From JBBQCW01 sp038319025 (GTDB lineage: Bacteria; Actinomycetota; Thermoleophilia; Solirubrobacterales; Solirubrobacteraceae), in the NCBI GenBank assembly GCA_038319025.1, contig JBBQCW010000007.1, forward strand, positions 62,001 through 126,000: a stretch of 64,000 nucleotides of DNA. The letters are read 5' to 3'. Within the stretch, counting starts at the first letter, position 1; each line of letters opens with the position of its first letter. Under the pieces are notes generated by a model. That model searched no databases and had not been told where the DNA came from. It worked only from the letters and a program-made list of their open reading frames with translations. This document shows, in pieces, positions 35,244 to 44,441 of this stretch. The translations under genes and the position numbers were made by a program.

Positions 35244-38200
35244 TCAGTGAGTGATCTCCGCGGTGGCCGCGGAGGGCGTGGCGGTCGGGCCGCCGGGGTT
35301 GGTCGCGGTCACCATCAGCCGCACTCGGAACCCGACATCGGATGCCGTCAGCTTATACGCGGACCCAGTGGCCCCCGTGATGTTCGTCCACGACGTCCCG
35401 GCAGCATCAGAACGCTGCCATTGCTGAACGTAGGTGATCGGTCCCTTACCGGAGAACAAGCCGAGCGATGTGCGGCGGATGATCTGCTTCTCCACCGGGC
35501 TACCGGTGATCGTCGGGACCCGCTTGTTGATCGGTGGCAACGTGATCACGACAGCCGACGGTGGCGAGGACGCGACCGACGAGGCGCCACCCGCGTTGAC
35601 AGCGATCACCTGGAAGCGCATCCGGCGCCCCACATCAGCGGTCACCAACCGGTAGGTGTTGCCCGTCGCCCCGGAGATATCGGTGAACGACGTCCCGGCA
35701 ACATCAGACCGCTGCCACTGCACCTGATAACTCGTCGGCGCGTTCGTCCAGAGGCCCTTACGACCCAGCAGCCCCGTACCTTCGGTCAACCCGTTCTGGA
35801 TCGACGGCGCGATGGCCAACGTCGGAACCGGCGGCACGACGACGGTGTAGATCACCGTCGTCTGGGACACGTTGCCCTCGCCGTCAGCGGCATCGACGGT
35901 GAACATGTGCGACCCACCGGAGCTGGTATCGATCGCCGCGCCATCAGCGACGGTCCCATCACAGGAGCTCAGGCCCGACCCGCCCGAATCCGAGCACGAG
36001 AAGTCAGCCAGCTGCACGCTGTCCTTCAAGAACGACGCCCCACCGGCCGGCGCGTCGATCTGCACCGTCGGCGCAGTCGTGTCCGCATACACCGAATAGT
36101 GGACCGTCTCGTCAGTCACGTTCCCCTCACCGTCGGTGGCATGCACGGAGAACGTCTTCGCGCCGGCGGACGAGGTATCGATGGCCGCACCATCGGCCGC
36201 ATCACCGACACACGACGCCAGGCCCGACCCACCCGAATCCGCACACGAGAACGCCGCATGCACCACGGTGCCCTTGAAGAACGACGCGCCCTCCAGCGGG
36301 GCATCGATCTGCGCCGTCGGCGCAGTCGTATCCGCATAGACCGAATAGTGGACCGTTTCGTCAGTCACGTTCCCCTCACCGTCGGTGGCATGCACGGAGA
36401 ACGTCTTCGCGCCAGCCGTCGACGTATCGACCAGGTCACCATCGGCGACCGTCCCGACACACGAGCTCAGACCCGACCCGCCCGCATCCGAGCAGGAGAA
36501 ATGCGCGACCTGCGTGGTGCCCTTGAAAAACGAATCACCCTCACTCGGCGCATCAACCTGCACCGACGGATCCGTCGTATCCGCGTACACCGAGTAGTTG
36601 ACCGTGACATCCTTCACATTGCCCGCACCATCCGCCGCGTGCACCGTAAACGTCTTTGCTCCGGCCGTCGACGTATCGACGTCCGCACCGTCTGCCACCG
36701 GCCCCGCACAAGTCGAGAGGCGCGAGCCGCCCGTATCCGCGCAGGAGTAGCTGGCAGCGTGGGACGAGTTCTTGAGGAACGACGCCCCCTCCACCGGAGC
36801 ACCGATCGTCACCGTCGGTGCGGTCGAGTCGAACGTCGTCGTCATCGCGGCCGTGGTCACGTTGAGCTTGACCAAGTCGTTGATCGGGATGTTGGTGAAC
36901 GTGCGGTTGCCTCCGTCCGGCAGCTTCACAAGGGCATCGACTGATTTGGTCGACCCCAGGCCGAAGTGGACGTCGAGGCCATGCGATGACTTGTAGCTGT
37001 CGGTCGGGTACACGTCGCGTCGACCGAGGAGAGTGCCGTCGCTGTGCTTGTACAGGTAGATCTGTGACCCGATCAGGTTGCGATCCAATCCGCCGACCAA
37101 CAGGATCTTGGCGTAGTTGTTGGCGGCCGCGCCGTTGAGGCCCTGGTTGATGTAGATCTTGTCCTTGAACCGATCGGCCGGCGGATCGACGCCGCGCAGG
37201 ATGTCTCCGACGGGGTTGGCCGACGAAACGGTGTAGGTGTTCAGCGGATCCGCGTTCATCAGGATGTCCGGCAGGCCGTCGTTGTTCAGGTCGCCCACTT
37301 CGGCGGCGATCGACGCAGAGTCCACACCGGACACTGTCGTCTTCTGGGGCGTGAAGTGCCCGTTGCCGTCGTTCATGTAAAGGACGTCGCGAATCTCGCC
37401 CCAGGCGCCGTCGATCTCCCGCCGATCGCTGAGCAGGAAGTCGATCGCTCCATCGTTGTTGAAGTCGTCGAACGTGGTGTCGGCGCCATAGATCTTGCCC
37501 TCGGCCCAACTGGTGGCGGGCGTGATGTCCCCGACGGTGTCGGCCGCGCCCTTGTGGGTCACGGTGTCGTAGCAAGTACCGGGGTTCGGACCCTGCATGT
37601 CAGAGGATTCACAGGCCCCCTGCACGATGCGTGCAGACCTGGGGAACGTCTCGTTGCCAAAGAACGTGGCCCATTGATCGTAAGTCCAGTTCAGCGAGTC
37701 CAGGCCGGAGTCGTGCGTCGACTCGTGGAACTGGAAGCCGCCATCGTTCGTCCAGAAGCGGCCGTTGATGTTGTTTGCAGCTGTCTGGGCGTGGGAGATT
37801 GTGGAGCTGTCGCCCACGCCGATCACGTCGAGCTTGCCGTCATTGTTGACGTCAGCCGTGTTCATGTAGGCCAGGCTCGGCGCGTCACCCTCCGTCGGAT
37901 CGGCCTGCCAGGTGCCCGTAGGCGCCTTGTTGCCGGTTGAGTCCGCCGTCGTGCCGGCCCGCCCTGCGATGGCGGCGCTGGTGAGCGGACCCGTGGTCAA
38001 TGCCGCCGGCGTGCTGCCGCTCGTTGTACCGGCCGGCGAGCCCTTGCCACCGACGTACTTCAGGCGACCGGTGTCGACCAAGCCGTTTCCGTCGGCTTCG
38101 GTGCGCTGGGTGAACTTGCCGGTCGAGGCGATCGTGTTCTGCCACGCATATACCCCGACATTCCAGTTGCTCGGCGAGCAGACGCTGTCGATGATCGACT

Positions 38201-39530
38201 GCTGCGTCTGGCCCACCTGGGTCGGCGGGATACGCGTGTTCATGTCGGCGTGGTAGCTCTGGATGAGATCCGGGCTGCGGTCACCGTCGAGGTCACGCAA
38301 CACCAGTCGCGGACCTGCCTTGTCGACGTTCTTGTTGCAGTAGCCGGGGTTGTTGGCGTTGTACACCGGGTTCGGGGCCGGGCTGAAGGCCGGGTTGCCG
38401 TCCACTGGGGCGACGCCGAAGACGGCCGAGGCGCTCACGGAGGTGTTGGCCGATGCGGCATCACGGGCGCCACCGAAACCGGGGATGAGGCCGGTCGTCG
38501 GGTTGAGGTTGATCGGACGCTGATAGCCCTGCGCGCTAAACCCGGAGGACGACGCGACCTGCGTCGTAACACCCGGATCGCTGGTCGGACCCGAGCGGTC
38601 CTCGTACGTGCCACTGACGAAGTCCGCGGGCGAGTTCACACCACCCGACGGCGGCTTGTAGACGAACATCCGGTTGAAGGAGCGGCCGATGTTAGGCCGG
38701 TTGGCGATCTGGTCGGCGCCCACCGCGATATCGAGGAACCCGTCGCCGTTGATGTCGGCGATCTGCGCCTGGCGGTTGTAAGCGTTGAAGTTGCTCAGGC
38801 CCATGCTGTTGGCGTAGTTGGTGTAGGCGAAGTCGTCGACCTTGCCGTTGCCGTTGGTGTCGCCGTTGTTGATGTAGAAGCTGTTGGAGGACTTGTTACG
38901 GGTGATGTAGATGTCGGGCCAGCCGTCACCGTTGAAGTCGGCGAAGTACGGAATCGCGGTGTTGCCGGCTGCGTTTGGCGCCACGGGAATCGCGTTGACC
39001 CCTGTTCCCGAGAAGGAGTGGGAGGCCTCGGTGAAGTGGCCGCAGCCGTCGTTCAGCATGAACCGCGTCATCGCCGAAACAAAGGCGCTCTGAGTCGCCC
39101 CAGCACCGAGCTTGTCGTACTGGAGCACGATGTCGGTCAGGCCGTCGCTGTTGATGTCGGCAACCACCGAACCGCCCATACCCTTGCGCTCGGTGCCCGT
39201 GGCCGAGTTGTCCGGCACCCCGGTCGTGCTGTTGACGTTGGCCACGTCGGTGATGCCCGGGGAATTGACCCGCTCGAACATCTGCCCGGTGCCGGCCGCG
39301 TCGTTGACGTTCGCGTTGTCGTCCAGTGGTGCCGTCGGGTTGAACCCGAGGCTTGAATCCGGTCCGACGAACGGTGCCGCCATCGGAGTCAGCGCGGTAC
39401 ACGCGCCTCCGCCGTCGGCGACGGACGCGCCGGGCGCGGCGAACGCGACGACGATCGACGCCACGGACAGCAAGCTCGCGATGAGCACGCGCAGCAGTGA
39501 TGGACGGGAAACGCGGGAACGACGGACCAT
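35244..39530 (-). CDS. giant exported FG-GAP/VCBS propeller protein with UnbV-like domain
   Basis: A 1428-residue exported protein. After a signal peptide, seven FG-GAP/VCBS-type calcium loops are visible (such as DINSDGLTD, DFNGDGWPD, DINGDGFLD, DLDGDRSPD, DVNNDGKLD, DFNNDGAID, DLNNDGLPD), enough for one seven-bladed propeller as in integrin alpha-like proteins. An ASPIC/UnbV-type domain follows (GSQIYLYKHSDG, HFGLGSTKSVDALVKLPDG). Then come four HYR-like modules and two C-terminal Ig-like modules with QWQRS. It suggests adhesion or carbohydrate binding; no catalytic site seen. The ATG follows GAGGAGAG. Confidence 0.85.
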   Translation of the reverse strand: MVRRSRVSRPSLLRVLIASLLSVASIVVAFAAPGASVADGGGACTALTPMAAPFVGPDSSLGFNPTAPLDDNANVNDAAGTGQMFERVNSPGITDVANVNSTTGVPDNSATGTERKGMGGSVVADINSDGLTDIVLQYDKLGAGATQSAFVSAMTRFMLNDGCGHFTEASHSFSGTGVNAIPVAPNAAGNTAIPYFADFNGDGWPDIYITRNKSSNSFYINNGDTNGNGKVDDFAYTNYANSMGLSNFNAYNRQAQIADINGDGFLDIAVGADQIANRPNIGRSFNRMFVYKPPSGGVNSPADFVSGTYEDRSGPTSDPGVTTQVASSSGFSAQGYQRPINLNPTTGLIPGFGGARDAASANTSVSASAVFGVAPVDGNPAFSPAPNPVYNANNPGYCNKNVDKAGPRLVLRDLDGDRSPDLIQSYHADMNTRIPPTQVGQTQQSIIDSVCSPSNWNVGVYAWQNTIASTGKFTQRTEADGNGLVDTGRLKYVGGKGSPAGTTSGSTPAALTTGPLTSAAIAGRAGTTADSTGNKAPTGTWQADPTEGDAPSLAYMNTADVNNDGKLDVIGVGDSSTISHAQTAANNINGRFWTNDGGFQFHESTHDSGLDSLNWTYDQWATFFGNETFPRSARIVQGACESSDMQGPNPGTCYDTVTHKGAADTVGDITPATSWAEGKIYGADTTFDDFNNDGAIDFLLSDRREIDGAWGEIRDVLYMNDGNGHFTPQKTTVSGVDSASIAAEVGDLNNDGLPDILMNADPLNTYTVSSANPVGDILRGVDPPADRFKDKIYINQGLNGAAANNYAKILLVGGLDRNLIGSQIYLYKHSDGTLLGRRDVYPTDSYKSSHGLDVHFGLGSTKSVDALVKLPDGGNRTFTNIPINDLVKLNVTTAAMTTTFDSTAPTVTIGAPVEGASFLKNSSHAASYSCADTGGSRLSTCAGPVADGADVDTSTAGAKTFTVHAADGAGNVKDVTVNYSVYADTTDPSVQVDAPSEGDSFFKGTTQVAHFSCSDAGGSGLSSCVGTVADGDLVDTSTAGAKTFSVHATDGEGNVTDETVHYSVYADTTAPTAQIDAPLEGASFFKGTVVHAAFSCADSGGSGLASCVGDAADGAAIDTSSAGAKTFSVHATDGEGNVTDETVHYSVYADTTAPTVQIDAPAGGASFLKDSVQLADFSCSDSGGSGLSSCDGTVADGAAIDTSSGGSHMFTVDAADGEGNVSQTTVIYTVVVPPVPTLAIAPSIQNGLTEGTGLLGRKGLWTNAPTSYQVQWQRSDVAGTSFTDISGATGNTYRLVTADVGRRMRFQVIAVNAGGASSVASSPPSAVVITLPPINKRVPTITGSPVEKQIIRRTSLGLFSGKGPITYVQQWQRSDAAGTSWTNITGATGSAYKLTASDVGFRVRLMVTATNPGGPTATPSAATAEITH
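35845..36830. repeat. four tandem 249-base HYR-like coding repeats, two nearly identical
   Basis: The unit length is exactly 249 bases where measured (for example 36079 and 36328). Over about 90 bases from those points the two copies differ at only a few positions, many of them silent, so they were duplicated or converted recently. Confidence 0.75.
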
Positions 39531-39587
39531 GAAACTCTCCTCAGAAGGACCTTTGAGACGACAGTAGGGACGAGCCAGACCGCGGCG

Positions 39588-39626
39588 CATCGGACAGGAG
39601 CGCAAATTCGCCCCGCACAGGTTGTG
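39588..39626 (-). promoter_or_regulatory. shared upstream element, copy 3
   Basis: Plus strand: CATCGG, 28 bases, TTGTG, with CGCAAATTC inside. It lies 57 bases upstream of the FG-GAP gene, in the gap after the PucR-type gene. The region beyond TTGTG (ATGCGATCAC) differs from copies 1 and 2. Confidence 0.6.
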
Positions 39627-39632
39627 ATGCGA

Positions 39633-40907
39633 TCACAAGTTCTCGGGCGCAGCAGAGCCAGCCAGCGGCGCATCGCGCAGCCTCAGTGCGATGAGCAGTT
39701 CGATGAGCGAGCGAAAGTCATGCAGGTCACAGCCGGTGACCTCCGCGATACGTCGGAGCCGGTAGTGCATGGTGTTGGCGTGGATGCCGAGCTCCTCGGC
39801 CGCCCGTCGGACGTTGAGGCCGCCGTCAAAGTACGCGAGAAGCGTGTCCCGCGCGACGGTGACGTTCATCGCCTCGCCGGTCAACAGCGGGCCTGCAGGT
39901 GATGGGATACGTCTCGCCGTATCGTCGGCGCTGGCGATCAGATAGTCGAACACCGAGACGAACGGGAGCGCGACGACCTGCGGCCCGGGTGACGCCCACG
40001 CCAAGGCCCGTCGAGCCTCACGGTAAGCCAGTGCCGCAGCGTCGAGGCCCGAGACCTCGGTACTCATGCCGATGGCGACGGTCACATCACGGCCCTCGTG
40101 CAACCGGGTGACCGCCGTGTTCAGCTCATGGCGCAACGCCTCAAGGTCACCGCCGCGAGGGGCAAACAAGCCAACGATCTCGTCGCGGCGGGCCACCAAG
40201 AGCACACCGGTGCACACCTCTCGCACCCTGTCCTCGACGGCACGAGCGACTTGACGCTGCATGGTGTGGCTCGATTCGGCCGCAGCCGTTACGGCCACGA
40301 CGCCGACCACATACGGCACCGGGGGTTCGAAGCCGAGCGCCACGGCGCGGGCCTGCATCTCGCCGCCCAACGGCAGCCGACCCTCGAGAAGCAGATCCAG
40401 CAGGTCCCGGCGCCCACGGTCCTGATCGGCGACCGCACCCAACTGCGCCTCTAGATAAGCATCGGCAACCGCAGACGACACGCTGTCGATGTACTCCATC
40501 GACGGGCGAGCCATCGCCAGCGCCGCTGCCTCACCAGCCGGATCATCAGCTGCCGTGGCGACGATGGCATCCCAGACGCAACGATGGCCTACGCGGAACG
40601 CATGCAACACTGCGTCCAAGGGCACGCCCTGTTGGACTCGCTGAGCCGCCGTAGCGGGTAGGAACGGGAGTTCACCGGGCTGCAGGGCGCGCCCAGTCAC
40701 CACGACGTCCAAGAACAGCCTCACATGTGTGAGGCAATGTTCTCGGACTGCTACGCGCAGTTCCGCCCGCTCGTCGCCAGCATATTCGTCGATCTGCCGA
40801 GCGATCTCTGCAAGCATGCCGTCAGCCAGCGCGTCCTCCCGCGCCTGCACCGCGGCGATGATCCTCTCGACATCCTTGGATTGACCCAGCGTTACCGTCG
40901 CCTCCAT
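39633..40907 (-). CDS. PucR-family transcriptional regulator
   Basis: A 424-residue regulator of the PucR/CdaR class. The N-terminal 170 residues are helical and may sense a ligand; the middle (near PYVVGVVAVT to VAIGMSTEVSGLDAAALAY) is a degenerate GGDEF-like domain; the C-terminal HTH is VRRAAEELGIHANTMHYRL, followed by a typical tail (TGCDLHDFRSLIELLIALRL). It lies between two giant exported-protein genes, each with the shared upstream element, so it is the best candidate regulator in the window. Direct evidence for binding is absent. Confidence 0.9.
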   Translation of the reverse strand: MEATVTLGQSKDVERIIAAVQAREDALADGMLAEIARQIDEYAGDERAELRVAVREHCLTHVRLFLDVVVTGRALQPGELPFLPATAAQRVQQGVPLDAVLHAFRVGHRCVWDAIVATAADDPAGEAAALAMARPSMEYIDSVSSAVADAYLEAQLGAVADQDRGRRDLLDLLLEGRLPLGGEMQARAVALGFEPPVPYVVGVVAVTAAAESSHTMQRQVARAVEDRVREVCTGVLLVARRDEIVGLFAPRGGDLEALRHELNTAVTRLHEGRDVTVAIGMSTEVSGLDAAALAYREARRALAWASPGPQVVALPFVSVFDYLIASADDTARRIPSPAGPLLTGEAMNVTVARDTLLAYFDGGLNVRRAAEELGIHANTMHYRLRRIAEVTGCDLHDFRSLIELLIALRLRDAPLAGSAAPENL

Positions 40908-40973
40908 CAGTTCACGCTACCTCATGCCCGCGAACGCGCGCGCCAGACAACCGCTCCGTCGTACCAGCGCGTC

Positions 40974-43900
40974 TCAGCGGTGGACGTCGTACACGACGGT
41001 CGTGCTGACGCTGGTGCCGGCATTGTCGACGGCGGTGACCGTAAACGAGTGGCTTCCGACGGTAGATGTATCGATGTTGGCGCCGTTGGCCACGGTCCCC
41101 GCACAGGACGCCACCCCGGACCCACCGGTGTCGGTGCATGAATAGCTGGCCGCGCGATTGGTGTTCTTCACGTACGAGCCGCCGCTGACTGGGACCGCGA
41201 TCGCGATCGTCGGTGCCACTGTGTCGACCACCCAGGTCGACGCACTCGGTGAAGCGTCAACATTGCCCGCCGGATCGACCGCTCGCACCGTCACCGTATG
41301 CGAACCGTCAGCCAACCCCGAGGGAGTTTTGCCCGACGCCGGGCAACTGGCAAACGAGCCGCCATCAAGCTTGCATTCGAACGCCACCGTTCCTGAGGAC
41401 GGCGACGGATCGGTACCGGAGTACGTGAACGTCGCCGACGTTGACGTCGTCGGCGAAACCGCCGGCGAGCGCACCAACACCGACGTATCAGGAGCAACAG
41501 TGTCGACCGACCAGACAAACGAATCAGTCGCACTGTTCCCGGCACCATCAGTGCTCTTCACGCTGAACGTGTGCGACCCATCAACAAGCGCGCTATAAGC
41601 CTGCGGCGAAGAACACGGCGCATACGCACCACCATCCAACTTGCACGTCTGCGAAAACCCCGACGAAGGCGCAGGGTCAGACGCCAAGAAAGCAAAACTC
41701 GCCGACGCCGACGACACAGCGACCGCCGGATGAGAACCAATAGCCACCGACGGCGCAACCGAATCGACCGTCCACGCGGCGCTCGCCGGTGAAGCATCCA
41801 CATTGCCCGCCGGATCTTTAGCGCGAGCCTCAAACAGGTGAGCCCCATCGACCAGACCGGCATAGGCCTTCGGCGAGGCGCAGCCCCCCCACGATCCCCC
41901 GTCCAACCGGCACTCGAATGTCGGCGTCCCGGACGAAGGAGCAGGGTCTGCGCCGCTGAACGTGAACGATGCGGACCCTGACGTGGTGAAGGGTCCGGAT
42001 GGCGTCCGACTGTCCAAGCTCGTGGTCGGCGCAACGATATCCGGACCGATCGTGACCGTCCCCGTACCCAGGACGACATGCAGCGTTATCCCCGTAGAGG
42101 TGCCCGGATCAGACGCAGCGCCAGACACGACCGCATCCTGAAAATCGCCCTTCAGCACGACGTCGCTGGGGCCGTCTGACCCCGTGAAATCGGCGACGAT
42201 CTGCCCGCTCGGCGACAAACCCATCGATCCTGCGTCCAGGGTCACGGCACTGACGTTCGCCAGCTTCGCGGTAAACCCATTGTGGGTCGTGACGGTGCCG
42301 AACGAGTAGTCCTGGCCGCTCAGGTAGTACTCCTGCGGTGGCCCGGTGGGAAAATATTGGGTCGGACGCACATTCACCGCTGGATCGCCCTGCGCCAGTC
42401 CGTCGGTCTTGACGTCGACGGTGGCCTTGTCCAGAAAACTTGGCGGATTGGATTTTGTCCTCACCCTCAAGCCGGACATCCAGTATGCGTGATCAAAAAC
42501 CAGTTGGGAGCTTATGCTTGACGCCCACCAGTTCTCGGACATCTTGAACGTGACGTGGGCCGGCGTGGACAGCGGACCATCCAACGCCGCCGCGTCCTGG
42601 ATGAACTGGGCATGCTGCGCCCAGTAGTCATCCTGCACCAGCGCCTTGTGGTCAGCCTGCGGCTCGTCCATGAAGCGCTCCATGTACCCCTTGCCGGCCA
42701 GGTCGGCTATGAGCGCCTGCGAGTCCGCGAACGGATTGTTCAGGTCCTGCTCGCCGTGAACGTCCATAAACGGCACGTTGCGAAAGTTCTCGGTGAGGGC
42801 CTTCGGAGCCCCGTTCGGCCCGATGTATTCGGGGGCGTACGTGTGGGTAGGGTCCGGCAGATCGCTGCCTCCGGCTTCCGGAGCCAGCGCAATCGCTGCG
42901 CTGAAGAGATCCGGACGGGTCACAGCGAACCGCAATGTGGCGCCTGCTCCTTGAGAGTGGCCCATCACAACGGCGCGGGCCTGGGTGGGAAGGCCGTACT
43001 TCTGTCTGGCGTCTGCCAACGCCTGAAGACAATCCAACTCCGCCCAATCGGTGCCACCGCTGTTGGGGCCACGTGCCTGACACGAGACAAGGACCATGTT
43101 GAGGTTATCGCCCAGTTGCGTCTGCGCCCCAGGCTGATCGATCGACGAGTTGAAGTTTCCCCCGCCGCCGTGGATGAACAGACCGATCCGGTCATACGGC
43201 GGTGCATGGTTGGGGACGTACACCTTGTACGGTTGCTCGTTGCCTAGGTTCTGCAACAACAACGGGCCGTGGGCCGCTCCAGTGTTGTTGTCTCGCTCAC
43301 CTCGCTGGGGCACACCGATTGTGCTGTTCCCCTCGCCCGGAGCCACCGTCGAGTAGTAGGTGCGCTCCAGAAAGCCAACGCCGCTTGGGGCGGGAAGCGC
43401 TACATCGAGGTTGACGTCGGCGCGCATCGAGGTGGATGCAGACGTGTGAGACCCCGACGGCCAGAGCACACCAGACTTCAGGGCATCCGCCTGGTTCGCG
43501 GTCAGATAGCTACCCGACTCGCCGCTGCGAAACGCTACGTTGAAGGCGTTCGACGCGCTCGAAACGCTGTTTCGACCGCCTGGCGTCGTCGCAGTCGAAG
43601 CACCGTTGGCGACGTCGAGCCACTTCTGCTGCGCGACGTTCCAAAGCCCGGCGGCCGCGAAGAGCCCGAAGTGGTTCGGGTTACTTCCGAGGTACGCGGA
43701 CGTCGCCGGAATGGACGCAGTCATGGTGTTGGTGACCGTATCGATCGTCGTGGTGATGCCCCCGAGCGCGCCACCGTCCCATTGACCTCCGGTGCCCCAC
43801 AGCATCAAGACGTGCTCAGTGCCTGGCGTACTGAGTTTCGAGTTCTTTCCCCACGCAGCGGTGCCCCCGCCGGCCGTGGTATCGAACGCGAGACCGACCA

Positions 43901-44324
43901 CGGTGGCATCGGTCACCTTCATGGCGTTCAGCCGGACAAGAACATCCACGTTCGCTCCATTGCGCCTGACCCTGATCTCCGCGATGTCCGCGCATGCCGC
44001 CGCGTACCGTGCGTCGTCCGTGGGGTACGTGAAGTCACCGTTGTTCGGCGTCGAGGCTGTAGTGGCCCCGTAGTCGTCGAGCAGCGCGTCCGTCCACACC
44101 CAATCGGAGGCAGTTGTCGGATGCTCTGCGATGTTGGCGATGCCGCTGCTGGAGGGCGTCCAACCGCTCGGGAGCGGTGCTCCGAGCGCCGGCGCCTGCG
44201 ACAGCCCCGCCGCTACGACGACTCCCATCACCCCAGCTGCGAGCCGGCTCCGGAGTCTGCGACTCGCGCGGCCCATCACTGAGCGCTTAGTCGGTCCCAG
44301 CAAACAACGAATCGTGGGCAACAC
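40974..44324 (-). CDS. giant exported esterase with Ig-like repeats
   Basis: A 1116-residue exported protein paralogous to the one at 31083 over its first 700 residues: the same beta domain (WVWTDALLDDYGA, DFTYPTDD) and hydrolase (HGGGGN at 385, GHSQGA with Ser457, Asp527, His559). The C-terminal part differs: three Ig-like modules of about 85 residues (FECRLDGGSW, CKLDGGAY, CKLDGGSF), then one HYR-like module; the paired WQRS modules are absent. The GTG at 44324 follows GAGGAGAG by 5 bases. Shared element upstream at 44378. Probably an extracellular ester-polymer hydrolase with another stalk. Confidence 0.85.
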   Translation of the reverse strand: MLPTIRCLLGPTKRSVMGRASRRLRSRLAAGVMGVVVAAGLSQAPALGAPLPSGWTPSSSGIANIAEHPTTASDWVWTDALLDDYGATTASTPNNGDFTYPTDDARYAAACADIAEIRVRRNGANVDVLVRLNAMKVTDATVVGLAFDTTAGGGTAAWGKNSKLSTPGTEHVLMLWGTGGQWDGGALGGITTTIDTVTNTMTASIPATSAYLGSNPNHFGLFAAAGLWNVAQQKWLDVANGASTATTPGGRNSVSSASNAFNVAFRSGESGSYLTANQADALKSGVLWPSGSHTSASTSMRADVNLDVALPAPSGVGFLERTYYSTVAPGEGNSTIGVPQRGERDNNTGAAHGPLLLQNLGNEQPYKVYVPNHAPPYDRIGLFIHGGGGNFNSSIDQPGAQTQLGDNLNMVLVSCQARGPNSGGTDWAELDCLQALADARQKYGLPTQARAVVMGHSQGAGATLRFAVTRPDLFSAAIALAPEAGGSDLPDPTHTYAPEYIGPNGAPKALTENFRNVPFMDVHGEQDLNNPFADSQALIADLAGKGYMERFMDEPQADHKALVQDDYWAQHAQFIQDAAALDGPLSTPAHVTFKMSENWWASSISSQLVFDHAYWMSGLRVRTKSNPPSFLDKATVDVKTDGLAQGDPAVNVRPTQYFPTGPPQEYYLSGQDYSFGTVTTHNGFTAKLANVSAVTLDAGSMGLSPSGQIVADFTGSDGPSDVVLKGDFQDAVVSGAASDPGTSTGITLHVVLGTGTVTIGPDIVAPTTSLDSRTPSGPFTTSGSASFTFSGADPAPSSGTPTFECRLDGGSWGGCASPKAYAGLVDGAHLFEARAKDPAGNVDASPASAAWTVDSVAPSVAIGSHPAVAVSSASASFAFLASDPAPSSGFSQTCKLDGGAYAPCSSPQAYSALVDGSHTFSVKSTDGAGNSATDSFVWSVDTVAPDTSVLVRSPAVSPTTSTSATFTYSGTDPSPSSGTVAFECKLDGGSFASCPASGKTPSGLADGSHTVTVRAVDPAGNVDASPSASTWVVDTVAPTIAIAVPVSGGSYVKNTNRAASYSCTDTGGSGVASCAGTVANGANIDTSTVGSHSFTVTAVDNAGTSVSTTVVYDVHR

Positions 44325-44377
44325 TTGGACTCTCCTCGCATGGACGAGATCACCGTATGCGGCCTGGCGTGGCCTTG

Positions 44378-44417
44378 CATCGGAGATCGACCCAAATCTG
44401 GGGCCCGGCGCCTTGTG
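44378..44417 (-). promoter_or_regulatory. shared upstream element, copy 4
   Basis: Plus strand: CATCGG, 29 bases (one more than the others), TTGTG, with CCCAAATCT inside. The stretch CATCGGAGATCG is identical in copies 2 and 4. It lies 53 bases upstream of the esterase start. Confidence 0.6.
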
Positions 44418-44441
44418 TGATCGACCAACGGTCTAAGGCAT

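Noticed and set aside
35845..36830. CRISPR array
   Set aside because: The regular 249-base spacing is a protein-domain repeat in an open frame; there are no short repeats with unique spacers.
25971..44417. FliA/WhiG-class promoters at the shared element
   Set aside because: CCGATGC (minus strand) resembles the -10 box GCCGATAA, but the upstream AAnTTTG-like block lies only about 12 bases away, too close for that class. Kept only as an unassigned element.
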